Of a DNA stretch of 64,000 nt, positions 49,168 to 58,792 are shown in pieces. The stretch covers positions 310,001 through 374,000 of the forward strand of contig NZ_CP119791.1 of assembly GCF_029338295.1 (NCBI RefSeq). The letters run 5' to 3'. The notes below the pieces were generated by a model that was not told the DNA's origin, made no database searches, and worked only from the letters and a program-made list of their open reading frames with translations. The stretch is from Haladaptatus sp. QDMS2. Its GTDB lineage: Archaea > Halobacteriota > Halobacteria > Halobacteriales > Halococcaceae. Both the position numbers and the translations under genes were made by a program. The number at the start of each line of letters is the position of its first letter. Within the stretch, counting starts at the first letter, position 1.

Positions 49168-50985
49168 ATGTGCGGTATCATTGCCCGCATCGGCCGAGAC
49201 GATGCATTCGACGAGATTCTGACCGGCCTCGAGAACCTGGAGTACCGCGGCTACGACTCCGCCGGTATCGCGATCCAGAACGGTACCGGCATCAAAATCC
49301 GCAAGGAAGCCGGTGAAATCTCCGAACTCAAGAACCTCATCGGCAACAACGCACCGAACGGGAACGCCGGTATCGGCCACACGCGCTGGTCGACCCACGG
49401 CGAACCAACCCAGAGCAACGCCCACCCTCACGAGGACTGCACGGGCGACATCGCCGTCGTTCACAACGGCATCATCGAGAACTACGAGACCCTGCGAAAG
49501 GAGCTCAAAGCGAAAGGCCACGAGTTCACGAGCGAGACGGACACCGAGGTCATCCCGCACCTCATCGAGGAGTACAAGGCAGACGGCCTCACCACCGACG
49601 AGGCGTTCCGCCAGACCGTCGCCGACCTCGAAGGCAGCTACGCCATCGCGATGCTCCCCGAGGGCGAGAAGAAGATTTACACCGCCCGTCAGGGGTCGCC
49701 GCTCGTCGTCGGTATCAGCGACGGCGAATACTACATCGCGTCAGACGTCCCGGCGTTCCTCGACTTTACGGACCAGGTAATGTTCGTTGAGGAGGGCGAC
49801 GTCGTCATCGTCGACGAAGACGGCGTTTCCGTCACTGACCTCGCTGGCAACCCCGTCGACCGCGAAATCGAAGAGGTCGAATGGGACGCAGAGGACGCAG
49901 AGAAGGACGGCTACGACCACTACATGCAAAAGGAGATCTTCACGCAGCCAGAGGCCCTCGCGAAGACCATCAAGGGTCGCGTGGACGTAGACAACGAGCA
50001 GGTCACCTTAGAGGACTTCCCACCAGGTACCTTCGAAGACGTCGACCACGTCCAGTTCGTCGCCTGCGGGACCTCCTACCACGCCGCGATGTACGGTGCC
50101 CACCAGCTTTCGGAGGGCGGCGTCCACGCCCAGCCGTTCCTCGCGAGCGAGTACAACGGCCAGTCGGAACTCCTCACCGAGGATTCGCTAGTCATCGCCG
50201 TCACGCAGAGCGGTGAGACGGCGGACACGATGAGCGCGCTGCGCCTCGCAAAGGAGTGTGGCGCTCGCACCCTCGCCGTGACGAACGTCGTCGGTTCGTC
50301 TGCGGCCCGCGAGGCGGACGACGCGCTGTTCATCCGCGCCGGCCCGGAAATCGGCGTCGCCGCGACCAAGACGTTCTCCTCGCAGGCCGTGACGCTCACG
50401 CTGCTCGCAGAGCGCGTCCTAGACGACGTTCCGAACGCCCAGCCGACCGACGACCGCAAAGAGCTGCTCAAGGACATCGACGCGCTTCCGCGCCACATCG
50501 ACCAGGTGCTGGAGACGACGCGCGCAGCCCACCTCATCGAGGAATATGTTGGCGACGAGTCGTTCTTCTTCATCGGCCGTGGCCTCGGCCACCCGACGGC
50601 CCTCGAAGGCGCGCTCAAGTTCAAGGAAATCACCTACGAGCACGCAGAGGGCTTCGCAGCGGGCGAACTCAAGCACGGCCCGCTCGCGCTCGTGACCGAC
50701 AAGTCGCCCGTGTTCGCCATCCTCACGGGCAACAAGGACGAGAAGACGATTCAGAACGCAGAGGAGGCTGCCGCCCGAGGCGCGCCGGTCATCACCATCG
50801 GCAAACAGCCGGGTGAGGACGTCGCAGTCGCAGACGCCCACCTCGCCGTTCCCGACACCCACCCGAAACTGTCGGCGCTGCTCTCTAACGTTCACTTGCA
50901 GTTGCTGTCGTACCACATGGCGGCGATGTTAGATCGCTCCATCGACAAGCCGCGCAACCTCGCAAAGAGCGTCACGGTCGAATAA
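49168..50985 (+). CDS. glmS: Glutamine-fructose-6-phosphate aminotransferase (isomerizing)
   Basis: A 605-aa protein. Class-II glutaminase domain with the catalytic Cys2 (MCGIIARIG), YRGYDSAGI and HTRWSTHGEP. Two SIS domains follow (CGTSYHAAMYG, SQSGETADT-like TQSGETADTM, GVAATKTFSSQ). It makes glucosamine-6-phosphate for UDP-GlcNAc synthesis, feeding the glycan locus. GGAGGG lies just before the ATG. The asparagine-synthase-like gene follows 27 bp later. Confidence 0.96.
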   Translation: MCGIIARIGRDDAFDEILTGLENLEYRGYDSAGIAIQNGTGIKIRKEAGEISELKNLIGNNAPNGNAGIGHTRWSTHGEPTQSNAHPHEDCTGDIAVVHNGIIENYETLRKELKAKGHEFTSETDTEVIPHLIEEYKADGLTTDEAFRQTVADLEGSYAIAMLPEGEKKIYTARQGSPLVVGISDGEYYIASDVPAFLDFTDQVMFVEEGDVVIVDEDGVSVTDLAGNPVDREIEEVEWDAEDAEKDGYDHYMQKEIFTQPEALAKTIKGRVDVDNEQVTLEDFPPGTFEDVDHVQFVACGTSYHAAMYGAHQLSEGGVHAQPFLASEYNGQSELLTEDSLVIAVTQSGETADTMSALRLAKECGARTLAVTNVVGSSAAREADDALFIRAGPEIGVAATKTFSSQAVTLTLLAERVLDDVPNAQPTDDRKELLKDIDALPRHIDQVLETTRAAHLIEEYVGDESFFFIGRGLGHPTALEGALKFKEITYEHAEGFAAGELKHGPLALVTDKSPVFAILTGNKDEKTIQNAEEAAARGAPVITIGKQPGEDVAVADAHLAVPDTHPKLSALLSNVHLQLLSYHMAAMLDRSIDKPRNLAKSVTVE

Positions 50986-51012
50986 CCCACAGGTCTCTCA
51001 GGAGGGATTACA

Positions 51013-52701
51013 ATGAAAAAAGAACTATTCGGCGTGTTCGGCGACCGAGAAGACTTCACGCGGTACCGCTCTGAGTACGAATTCGACCGCGTCGTAAGCG
51101 GCGAGGTCGTCACAGTCGGCGTCAGGGACATCGGCCTCGGACTGGATGGCCGAACGTCCATCTACAGCGGCGACGACGGTGTCTGCGTCATCTGGGGTGA
51201 AGTGTTCCCGCCACACCCGATTTCGAAGCCGCCGGCAGAGTGGCTGTTAGAACGGTACGCCACGGACGGAGACGAGGCGTTCGACGAGATAAACGGCTCG
51301 TCGGTCGTCCTCATCGAACACGACGGCGAGGCAAAGGTCGCCGTCGACACCATCCGCTCGTGGGAGGTGTTCTACACGGATTCGCCCGGTCTCCGCGTGT
51401 TCGGGACGGACGCCTCGCAGGTAGCGCGACCGATTCAGACCCCAGAGGTCACCCAGAAATCGCTCTACGAGTTCCTGCACCTCGGATTCGTCCTCGACGG
51501 GCGGACGGTGTTCGACCAGCTCCGTCGGGTTCCCTTCGACGGCTACCTCACCGAGACGGGAACCGAAACCCTCCGGCGGTTCGTCTACGAACCCGAGGAG
51601 TTCGACTACGTGGAGGAACTCGCCCGCAGGCTCAGACGGGCCATCCGTCGGCGCTCGCACCTGCCGGGTCGCAAGGGCCTCCTGCTCAGCGCGGGCTACG
51701 ACTCCCGGTGTATCCTCTCCCAACTGCCGGAAATCGACGAGACGTTCACCATCGGCACCTCCGGGACGCCCGAAGTCGAGGTGGCAAAGCGCCTCGCAGA
51801 CCAGTACGGCGTCGGACACAAGGTCCTCGAAACCAACGACAAGTACCTGAACACCGGCGACGAGATTATCAAGCACACGAACGGCGTCAAAGAGTCGCTA
51901 CACATCCACCACGGCGGTTACGACGACGAGATGCAGGTTGATACCGTGTTCCACGGCTTGCTGTTCGACACCCTCCTGCGCGGGCACTTCCTGCCCCGCG
52001 ACGGCATCGAAATTCTCGGCAAGACCGTCCCACGCGAGCGCCTCGACCCCGACCCACAGCCAATCGAACACCTCGCGACCACCCTCGGGATGTTCAGCAA
52101 CAACCAGAATCTGGACCTTTCGGGCGCGTCGGTGGCCGCAGACGACGCCTCGACGTTCATCCGCGAGCAGATTCGCTCTGAGTTCGGGCGCTTCACCGAC
52201 CGCTGTGAGTCCGTCTACGACGCCATCGAACTGTTCACGGTCCGCGCCATGCCGACGCAGGCGTTCCACACGCACCTCGCGTCGAACTATCTGGACGCGT
52301 TCATCGCCGCGGACAAGGAACTCATCGAGTGGCACTTGAAGACGCCGCCCGAGCATCGAAACGAGCAGACGTACCTGAAGGCGCTGCGAAAACTCGACGA
52401 CGAGATGCTGAAACACCGGCCGCCGGACCGCCCGCACGACTCCTCGCAGCTGAACGAAGTCGAGACGTTCATCCGCCGCGTCGTCCCCGGCCTCGAAGCC
52501 GCTGGCAACCCGTGGCCCGACCGCAACGACGTGTACAACCAGTACAACTTAGACCAGAAACTGTTCCCCGGCTACAAGTCGGTCCACTCGCTGCCAGTGC
52601 GGATGAAACTCCGCATCAACGACGTCAGTCGGTGGATGCGCCTCTCGACCAGTGAATCTCAGCTGACCCCCGAAGAGGTCATCAGCCCACCCCGCGTCTG
52701 A
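51013..52701 (+). CDS. Asparagine-synthase-like protein without the glutaminase cysteine
   Basis: A 562-aa protein. N-terminal part keeps a glutaminase-like layout but starts MKKELFGVFGD, with no Cys2. The synthetase domain has LLLSAGYDSRC in place of the usual SGGxDS PP-loop, and the later block is reminiscent of the AsnB adenylation domain. It may use free ammonia or another nucleophile, or amidate a sugar acid like AsnB-type enzymes of capsule loci. Substrate unknown. It is linked to glmS, 27 bp downstream. Confidence 0.8.
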   Translation: MKKELFGVFGDREDFTRYRSEYEFDRVVSGEVVTVGVRDIGLGLDGRTSIYSGDDGVCVIWGEVFPPHPISKPPAEWLLERYATDGDEAFDEINGSSVVLIEHDGEAKVAVDTIRSWEVFYTDSPGLRVFGTDASQVARPIQTPEVTQKSLYEFLHLGFVLDGRTVFDQLRRVPFDGYLTETGTETLRRFVYEPEEFDYVEELARRLRRAIRRRSHLPGRKGLLLSAGYDSRCILSQLPEIDETFTIGTSGTPEVEVAKRLADQYGVGHKVLETNDKYLNTGDEIIKHTNGVKESLHIHHGGYDDEMQVDTVFHGLLFDTLLRGHFLPRDGIEILGKTVPRERLDPDPQPIEHLATTLGMFSNNQNLDLSGASVAADDASTFIREQIRSEFGRFTDRCESVYDAIELFTVRAMPTQAFHTHLASNYLDAFIAADKELIEWHLKTPPEHRNEQTYLKALRKLDDEMLKHRPPDRPHDSSQLNEVETFIRRVVPGLEAAGNPWPDRNDVYNQYNLDQKLFPGYKSVHSLPVRMKLRINDVSRWMRLSTSESQLTPEEVISPPRV

Positions 52702-52725
52702 TTTTGCGGCCTGCGTACCCGTGTC

Positions 52726-53175
52726 TCACACCGCGTCAGCCATGCGTTCGCTGTAGTCCCACGAGTAGACCTTGTCCGACGCAATCGCGATACGCACCTC
52801 TTCACGGTCGTCTGCGAGCAGTCGCTTCGCGAGTGAGGAGTCCGTCCCACCGAGATAGCGCTCGATGAGGCGCTTCAAGAGGGATTTGTCGGCATCTTCT
52901 GTGAGCGTCGCTACGCCCCGACCTCGCACGCCGTGATACGGCGGTTCGTTCGTCGATATTTCGAAGGCGACCTCGGGTGCGGCTTCGAGGTACCGGACGA
53001 CCTCCGCGTCGCGGCCGGTCGCACACAGCAGTTCGCCGTCCTCGTAGCTGAACCACAGCGAGAGCATCCAGAGGTCGCCACGCGGCGTGGTGCAGGCGAG
53101 GCGAAGGGGAACTGTGGTTTCTGCGAGATACGATTCGACTTCCGCTTCGGTCCACGCTCCGGCGAACGTCGTCAC
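52726..53175 (-). CDS. Pyridoxamine-5'-phosphate-oxidase-like (flavin-binding split-barrel) protein
   Basis: A 149-aa protein. Beta-barrel pattern ATTVPLRLACTTPRGDLWMLSLWF and VAFEISTNEPPYHGVRGRG fit the PPOX/FMN-binding family, some of which use F420. GTG start at 53175 overlaps the UspA stop (GTGA). It may bind FMN or F420; the substrate is not known. Confidence 0.78.
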   Translation of the reverse strand: MTTFAGAWTEAEVESYLAETTVPLRLACTTPRGDLWMLSLWFSYEDGELLCATGRDAEVVRYLEAAPEVAFEISTNEPPYHGVRGRGVATLTEDADKSLLKRLIERYLGGTDSSLAKRLLADDREEVRIAIASDKVYSWDYSERMADAV

Positions 53176-53609
53176 CGGACGACCACCACCGGGGTCGGAG
53201 ACCGCCGCGTGACCGATTCGGCGACGCTTCCGAGCAGGATTCGCGAGACGCCCTCGCGTCCGTGGCTTCCCATGACGACCAAATCGAACCCGTGCGTGTC
53301 GAGGTAGTCGAGAATGGTGCGACTCGTCGGCCCGACGACCGAATCGTGTTCGATTTCGCGGTCGTACTCGGCGGCAATTTCGTCTGCTTGCTCGAGGAGA
53401 GCCGTCTCGGCCGCACGTGCCTCTTCCATCCACGCTTCCCACGTCCCGGGGGCTTCACCCCACCCGCCGGGATAGCTCTCACTCGCTCTGAAATCGATTA
53501 CATGGAGCGCGGTGATTGCCGCGTTCGGATACTCCACCAGCGCGTGGCGCAGGGCCTCCACAGCAAGGGGTGTGCCGTCAGTCGGGACCAGAATCGTCTC
53601 GATGGCCAT
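53172..53609 (-). CDS. Universal stress protein (UspA family)
   Basis: A 145-aa protein. ATP-binding motif G-x2-G-x9-G(S) in GSHGREGVSRILLGS, and N-terminal ILVPTDGT. Dimeric nucleotide-binding stress protein. Coupled to the downstream PPOX-like gene by overlap. Confidence 0.92.
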   Translation of the reverse strand: MAIETILVPTDGTPLAVEALRHALVEYPNAAITALHVIDFRASESYPGGWGEAPGTWEAWMEEARAAETALLEQADEIAAEYDREIEHDSVVGPTSRTILDYLDTHGFDLVVMGSHGREGVSRILLGSVAESVTRRSPTPVVVVR

Positions 53610-53651
53610 ACCACCTGTACGCCCCGCAACAAGATAGCCGTCACCGCGGGG

Positions 53652-53852
53652 TCACGGTCGGCGCTTGACCGGCAGCGGCATCTCGCGCAGCAAGACGAAC
53701 AGCAGGCCGAGACTCACGAGTCCGACGAGGAAGAATTCGATTCCCGGTACCGTCCCCTCTCGAAGCCACACCAGTGCGTCCTCCCAGAGAAGCAGCACGG
53801 AGAGGACGAGAAACAGCGCCCAGACCGCCCACCCGAAGGTTCCTGAGGCCAT
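53652..53852 (-). CDS. Small membrane protein, two helices
   Basis: A 66-aa protein: helices at residues ~5-25 (WAVWALFLVLSVLLLWEDAL) and ~38-58 (IEFFLVGLVSLGLLFVLL), ending in basic KRRP. ATG at 53852 chosen; the upstream extension is implausible. Function unknown. Confidence 0.7.
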   Translation of the reverse strand: MASGTFGWAVWALFLVLSVLLLWEDALVWLREGTVPGIEFFLVGLVSLGLLFVLLREMPLPVKRRP

Positions 53853-53898
53853 AGGTGTGCCTACGCGGGGTCGGTATTCGTAGGTTGTGGTCGGTAGG

Positions 53899-54216
53899 TT
53901 ATAGGTAGTCCTCTCGAGGTGGAGCGAACACGTCGATGACGACCCCGGATTCGAGGATTTCGTACGAATGCTCGACGCCACCGGGAATCGAGTAACTGTC
54001 CCCGGCTTCGAGAAGCTCGTCGTACTCACCAAACTGGAGGCGATACCGCCCCGAGACGACGTACCCGCTCTGCTCGCTGTCGTGGCTGTGACGGGGCACG
54101 TCTTTCCCCTGCTTGAAGTGCATCTTCGTGACCATCGAATTCTCGCCGATTGCGAGTACCTCGAAGGTGGTCCCCCGGAACGATTCCGCCCTCGCGTCTT
54201 CGGCTTTGACTATCAT
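53899..54216 (-). CDS. Cupin-domain protein
   Basis: A 105-aa small cupin. Metal-site motif PRHSHDSEQSGYVVSGRY (two His and a Glu/Gln) and second motif GDSYSIPGGVEHSYEI (His). Function unknown. Confidence 0.88.
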   Translation of the reverse strand: MIVKAEDARAESFRGTTFEVLAIGENSMVTKMHFKQGKDVPRHSHDSEQSGYVVSGRYRLQFGEYDELLEAGDSYSIPGGVEHSYEILESGVVIDVFAPPREDYL

Positions 54217-54333
54217 TTCGGCTCATCGAGAACTACGAGTGATGAGGCGATAAAACGGCTCGCAGCCCGCCTTGCAATGACGGCTTGCACAGAAAGGCCG
54301 TGACTACATCTGTTCGAAGAACGACTAGACTGT

Positions 54334-54477
54334 ATGTCGTATCAAACGACGCTCGGGTGGTCACTCATCAGCTCTGGTCTCGTTACACTTCTGCTTCTGG
54401 TGCTACCGGGCGACTCGCTGTGGTGGGGAATCGGGTTGTTACTGGCGGGCATCGCCGTGTTCTTCGCGAGGCGGTAG
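54334..54477 (+). CDS. 47-aa membrane protein
   Basis: ATG 54334 to TAG 54475-54477. Two hydrophobic helices: SLISSGLVTLLLLVLPG and WWGIGLLLAGIAVFFAR, with a short turn containing DS and an ending RR. Codon use is normal. Unlike random frames here it is strongly hydrophobic and has balanced ends. Function unknown. Confidence 0.6.
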   Translation: MSYQTTLGWSLISSGLVTLLLLVLPGDSLWWGIGLLLAGIAVFFARR

Positions 54478-54594
54478 CTGTGCGGGTCGGTTTTCGGGGA
54501 GCATAGAGCGGCGGCTCAGGCGTGTAGTGTTCCGAAAGTTAGGTGGCTGGGGAGTTTCAGGCCCAACCACCATGGCGACGAATGTCGCCCGTAG

Positions 54595-54668
54595 TGGGCC
54601 AACGCGGATTTGAACCGCGGACCTCCCGGTTATCAGCCGAGCGCTCAACCTGACTGAGCTATTGGCCC
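54595..54668 (-). tRNA. tRNA-Ile (anticodon GAT)
   Basis: A 74-nt tRNA: acceptor GGGCCAA/TTGGCCC, discriminator A, anticodon stem CTCGG/CCGGG with GAT in loop CTGATAA, T-loop GGTTCAAATCC. No intron and no encoded CCA. A hairpin with arms GGCGAC/GTCGCC (54574-54589) lies just past the 3' end. Confidence 0.95.
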
Positions 54669-54726
54669 AGGTTGGCGCATTTTATCGTTGCGCGGTGTTG
54701 TGTTTAAGCGTTTCTTTTCTCCAGCC

Positions 54727-55251
54727 CTATGGGGAGTCGTGACTACCCGTGCCGCGGCGCTCGTCGTCGGCTTCGCTTTCCACTGAGAACCCGTCCACAT
54801 CGACGGTATCGTCGTCGTAGTCGTCGTCCTGGTTCGGGAACCCGCCGGTGTAGACGTTCCCGGTGACGAAGCCGTTGACGCGCTTGTCGAGGTACGGCGT
54901 CACGAACCAGCGTTTGACGGCCATCCGAATCGGGATGCGCGTGAGGGGGATGATGAAGATGAAGCCCACGAGGTCGGTTACGATGCCCGGCGTGAGCAAC
55001 AGCGCGCCCGCCACGAGCAGGAGGCCGCCGTCCAGCAGTTCGTCGGTCGGTGGCGTTCCGCTCTCCAGTTTGCGGGAGATCTTCCGCAGGGTGTGGCGAC
55101 CCTCTGCTCGCACGAGGAGCATTCCGATGAGGGCGGTGAGCACGACCAGTGCGACGGTTGCGACGCCTCCGATGCGTCCGGCCAGCAGGACGAGGAGCAT
55201 CGCGTCGAGCACGGGAATCAGCAGCAAGACGGCTGCAATCCGCAGCAACAT
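54727..55251 (-). CDS. FxsA-family membrane protein
   Basis: A 174-aa protein. FxsA core: helices at the N-terminus, GRIGGVATVALVVLTALIGM, and TPGIVTDLVGFIFIIPLTR, then a charged C-terminal tail rich in Asp. FxsA is a conserved inner-membrane protein of uncertain role. The ATG at 55251 is divergent from the DUF255 gene. Confidence 0.88.
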   Translation of the reverse strand: MLLRIAAVLLLIPVLDAMLLVLLAGRIGGVATVALVVLTALIGMLLVRAEGRHTLRKISRKLESGTPPTDELLDGGLLLVAGALLLTPGIVTDLVGFIFIIPLTRIPIRMAVKRWFVTPYLDKRVNGFVTGNVYTGGFPNQDDDYDDDTVDVDGFSVESEADDERRGTGSHDSP

Positions 55252-55327
55252 GGTTCGCCCTAACGGTGGCAGCGTGAAATACTTGCGGATGGGAACCCAT
55301 TTCCCCGACCCTTCCCAAGCCCCGCGC

Positions 55328-56944
55328 ATGGACGACCCTGCAGTCGAGACGCTGGTCGAGTGGCGCGAGTGGGGCCCGGACGCCTTCGCCGAGGCCGACG
55401 ACGCGAAAAAACCCCTCTTGCTCGCGCTCTCGGCCACGTGGTGTGACTGGTGTCACGAGATGGACGCCGCGACGTACGCAGAACCCCGCATCGCCGCCCA
55501 CCTGAACGACGGCTTCGTGCCGATGCGCGTTGACGTTGACCGCCAGCCGCGCATCCGCGACCGGTACAACATGGGTGGCTTCCCTTCGACCGTGTTCCTC
55601 ACTCCGGAGGGGAAGCTCATCTCGGGGGCGGGCTTTCTCGACCAGGACGGGATGCGACAAGTGCTCGACAGCGTGCGCCGGACGTGGGACGGGAAGGGCA
55701 ATTCAGCCGGGCGCGTTCCGCGTGCGCTCCAGGGCGCGGACACGCCTCACGCGCCGCTCTCGCCGAACGTCGAGGGTGAACTGTTCGCCCAGCTCGCGGG
55801 CGAATTCGACGAAGAACACGGCGGCTGGGGCGAGAGCCCGAAGTTCCCACTGGCCCGCACCATCGAATTCGCGCTCAAGCGCGAGCAACAACAGGCCATC
55901 CGGACGCTCGACGCGATTCAGGCCCACCTCTACGACGACTTCGACGGCGGCTTCTTCCGGTTCGCGGAGAACGCAAACTGGAGCGACCCCCACCGCGAGA
56001 AGGTCCTCGACGTGAACGCCGCGCTCGTGCGCACCTTCGCGACGGCCTACCGATACACGGGTCACGAGGAGTACAAGGAGACGGCCGAAAAATCGGCTGA
56101 GTATCTCGTGACCACGCTCTGGAATGGCGACGCCTTCGCCGGCAGCCAGCGCCCGAGCGACGAGTACTACACTCTCCCCATCGAGGAGCGAACCGCCGAC
56201 AAACAGCCACAGGTGGACGAGACGGCGTTCGCAGATTGGAACGCCCTCGCAATCGACGCCCTGCTCACGCTCTACGCGGCGACGGGCAACGAACAGGCAA
56301 AGGCCTTCGCAGAGCGCGCCCTCGACTTCCTCACCGAGTCACTCGTCGACGAGGACGGCGCTGTCACGCACTTCGACGACGACACGAGCGAAGTCGGCCT
56401 GCTCGCAGACCAGGCTCGGGTGCTCGACGCGCTCACGACCGCGATGCAGGTGCTCGGCGAGTACGAGGACCTCGCCCGCGCCGTCGCCGACTACACTATC
56501 GAACACCGCCGCGATGGGACCTCCTTCCTCGACGGTCCCACAGACGGTCTCGGCCTGCTCTCCGCGCCACTGCGCCCGCTCGACGCGAACGCGGAGTTCG
56601 CAGACGCTCTGCTCGACCTCGCGATTCTCACCGGCGATGAGTCGTACAGAACCGTCGCCCGGGAGGCGGTCGAAGCGTTCGCCGGGGCCGCAGACCGCAT
56701 GAGCGTGCAGGTCGCGGGCTACGCGACGACTGCCGCACGCCTCACCGACCAACCGCTCACCGTCGATGTTGGCGCGGTCGGGTCGCCGCTCCACCGTGCC
56801 GCCCTCCAGTTACCCGACCACGAAAAGGTGGTCATTCCGAACGCGGACGTCGAATCGGGAACCGCAACCGTCACACTCGACGGAACGTCCACGACGGTCG
56901 AAACCCCGGACGAGTTGCTGGCTGCCGTCGCCACGGATGAATAA
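55328..56944 (+). CDS. DUF255 thioredoxin-fold / AGE-barrel protein (YyaL-like)
   Basis: A 538-aa protein. Thioredoxin-like N-terminus with CxxC as WCDWCHEM near residue 39, and the conserved KPLLLALSATW; middle and C-terminal alpha/alpha barrel like N-acylglucosamine epimerases (GGWGESPKFPLARTIEF, WNALAIDALLTLY). Haloarchaeal and bacterial YyaL-type proteins have no proven activity. Shorter than bacterial YyaL (~680 aa). The ATG at 55328 starts MDDPAVETLVEW. Confidence 0.85.
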   Translation: MDDPAVETLVEWREWGPDAFAEADDAKKPLLLALSATWCDWCHEMDAATYAEPRIAAHLNDGFVPMRVDVDRQPRIRDRYNMGGFPSTVFLTPEGKLISGAGFLDQDGMRQVLDSVRRTWDGKGNSAGRVPRALQGADTPHAPLSPNVEGELFAQLAGEFDEEHGGWGESPKFPLARTIEFALKREQQQAIRTLDAIQAHLYDDFDGGFFRFAENANWSDPHREKVLDVNAALVRTFATAYRYTGHEEYKETAEKSAEYLVTTLWNGDAFAGSQRPSDEYYTLPIEERTADKQPQVDETAFADWNALAIDALLTLYAATGNEQAKAFAERALDFLTESLVDEDGAVTHFDDDTSEVGLLADQARVLDALTTAMQVLGEYEDLARAVADYTIEHRRDGTSFLDGPTDGLGLLSAPLRPLDANAEFADALLDLAILTGDESYRTVAREAVEAFAGAADRMSVQVAGYATTAARLTDQPLTVDVGAVGSPLHRAALQLPDHEKVVIPNADVESGTATVTLDGTSTTVETPDELLAAVATDE

Positions 56945-56971
56945 AACGAACCGGAGTAAACTGCCCCTTCG

Positions 56972-56978
56972 TTTATAA
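56972..56978 (+). promoter_or_regulatory. TATA box of the TrmB gene
   Basis: TTTATAA centred ~29 bp before the ATG at 57004, the spacing of a leaderless haloarchaeal transcript. Confidence 0.55.
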
Positions 56979-57003
56979 TCCCTCCCGATAAATCGGTGTG
57001 TAT

Positions 57004-57807
57004 ATGGCGAGTCTTAGAGATCTGGGGCTGTCTGAGTACGAAGCGCGGGCGTACCGGGCGCTGTTGCAGACCGGCCCAACCACCGCGAAGGAACTCTCCC
57101 GGGCGAGTGACGTGCCGATGGGTCGCATCTACGATATTCTCAACAGCATCGAGACGTACAATCTCGTGCGCTCACAGAGCGCGAGCCGGCCGAAGAAGTA
57201 CGTCGCCGTCGAACCCTCGACCGCCCTCGACCGCCTGCTGGAGGACAAGAAACGCGAACTCGAACAGAAAAAAGACCAGTACGAGGGCATCGTCGACGAC
57301 CTCGTCGGCGAACTCGACGCCGCAGAACCGGTCGAACAGACCTTCTGGACGGCCGCTGTCGGCCCCGAAAAGACCCTCGACCTGCTGCTCGAACGACTCG
57401 CGGCCGCAGACGAGTCGATTATCATCGTCGCCTCCACGCTCAGCCAGCAGTTCGACATCGGCGAAGTCGGCACGCTCGTCGTCGAACAATTGCAGAAAGC
57501 CCTCGACCGCGGCGCGACGGTGAAGGTGCTGATGCGCCCAGAACTCGTGGACCTGCTGCCCGAATCGGTCGGCGAGCACTACGCGGCGTCCCTCTCTGCG
57601 CACCCTGATTTCGAAGTCCGGACGAGCGCCGACGTGAGCGGGACGTTCAACATCATCGACGGCACGGAAGTCGTCATCGAGGTTCCCCACCCCTTAGACC
57701 AGGAAGAAATTTTCGCGATGATAGACCTGAAAGACCGGGAGTTCGCGACGGGTATCACAGAAGAGTTCGCCCCACGGTGGAAGCAAGCAGAAAACCTCTC
57801 GTTTTAG
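57004..57807 (+). CDS. TrmB-family transcriptional regulator
   Basis: A 267-aa protein. N-terminal winged helix [25 protein letters not shown], coiled coil ~80-105 ([14 protein letters not shown]) and a C-terminal TrmB-like effector domain (from ~115). TrmB proteins sense sugars or related ligands. The effector and targets are unknown; MptA follows on the opposite strand. The ATG at 57004 fits the TATA spacing. Confidence 0.9.
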   Translation: MASLRDLGLSEYEARAYRALLQTGPTTAKELSRASDVPMGRIYDILNSIETYNLVRSQSASRPKKYVAVEPSTALDRLLEDKKRELEQKKDQYEGIVDDLVGELDAAEPVEQTFWTAAVGPEKTLDLLLERLAAADESIIIVASTLSQQFDIGEVGTLVVEQLQKALDRGATVKVLMRPELVDLLPESVGEHYAASLSAHPDFEVRTSADVSGTFNIIDGTEVVIEVPHPLDQEEIFAMIDLKDREFATGITEEFAPRWKQAENLSF

Positions 57808-58742
57808 AATTCGCCGTTCCCGTTGATTTCTGCCCGCAGCGTCCCCATCTCAGCGACGCGTTCTGCATGGGCGTTGTGCTGGTGGATGGATTCGTCGTTC
57901 GACTGCTTCATCGTGACCACCGTTCCGTCGGGGAGTTGGTCGAACTGTTTTACGACACCCTCCGCCATCGCGCGGACGCAGTCCTCTACGAACTTCGCAT
58001 CGGCGTGGGCCTCGTAGGTCATGTGGTCTTCGTCCGGGCGTTTTGCGAGGTTGTAGATGCGGGCACTCATCGAATCGCGAGCGATTTCCACGATGTCCAT
58101 CAGGTCTACCTTCGGCGCGTCACGACACTTGACCGTCAGGGTAGCGTGGCCGCGCTGTGAGTGGCCCGGCTGGGGGACTTCAGAGAGGAACGCTTCGATG
58201 GTATCGTCGTCGACGGCGAGTTGTCGCAGCGTCTCTCGCGCTCTCGATTCTGACATCCCCTGCGAGCACGGACACACCGTCATGCCGACGACGTGTGCGC
58301 CGATCTCCTCGAAGGTTTCCTCCTCGGTGGCTTCTGCAGAGGCGATGATGTCGATGACGCTCTGGGTTTCTAAGTTGCTCGCCGGCGTGTGGTCACGGAT
58401 GACGAGTTCCGCCTCCATATGAACTTCAGCACGGGTCGTGTACTCGTGTTTCTGGAGGAGGCGCTCTGCGGCGTCGCCACAGACGTCTTCGACGCGATAG
58501 GCCGGTTCGCTCACCGCCTGTTCTAACACCTCGTCGATGACCTCCATGTTTCTCGACATGTCTGCACCCTTTCGCCAACTGGGAAGGTCGACGAAAACTG
58601 AGAAATCCGCCATCAGTACGATCGGGCGCTTGTTAGGACGGGCGAGTTTGACGAGTTTTTCGACGCCAGTGACACCGACGCGGTTCAGCCCGACGGTGAC
58701 GTCAGGACTGGTTGCCTGCACGTCAGGCAGTTGATGGGCCAT
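57804..58742 (-). CDS. mptA: GTP cyclohydrolase MptA
   Basis: A 312-aa protein of the FolE2/MptA group. Conserved HKEYTT-like [11 protein letters not shown], metal-site GMTVCPCSQ (Cys) and [10 protein letters not shown]. It converts GTP to 7,8-dihydroneopterin 2',3'-cyclic phosphate, the first step to methanopterin-type or folate pterins; haloarchaea use it for tetrahydrofolate. It starts at 58742. Confidence 0.93.
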   Translation of the reverse strand: MAHQLPDVQATSPDVTVGLNRVGVTGVEKLVKLARPNKRPIVLMADFSVFVDLPSWRKGADMSRNMEVIDEVLEQAVSEPAYRVEDVCGDAAERLLQKHEYTTRAEVHMEAELVIRDHTPASNLETQSVIDIIASAEATEEETFEEIGAHVVGMTVCPCSQGMSESRARETLRQLAVDDDTIEAFLSEVPQPGHSQRGHATLTVKCRDAPKVDLMDIVEIARDSMSARIYNLAKRPDEDHMTYEAHADAKFVEDCVRAMAEGVVKQFDQLPDGTVVTMKQSNDESIHQHNAHAERVAEMGTLRAEINGNGEF

Positions 58743-58792
58743 TGGACGCCTAGAGAACCTGCGCGTGATTATGGGTTACGGAAGGCGACACA

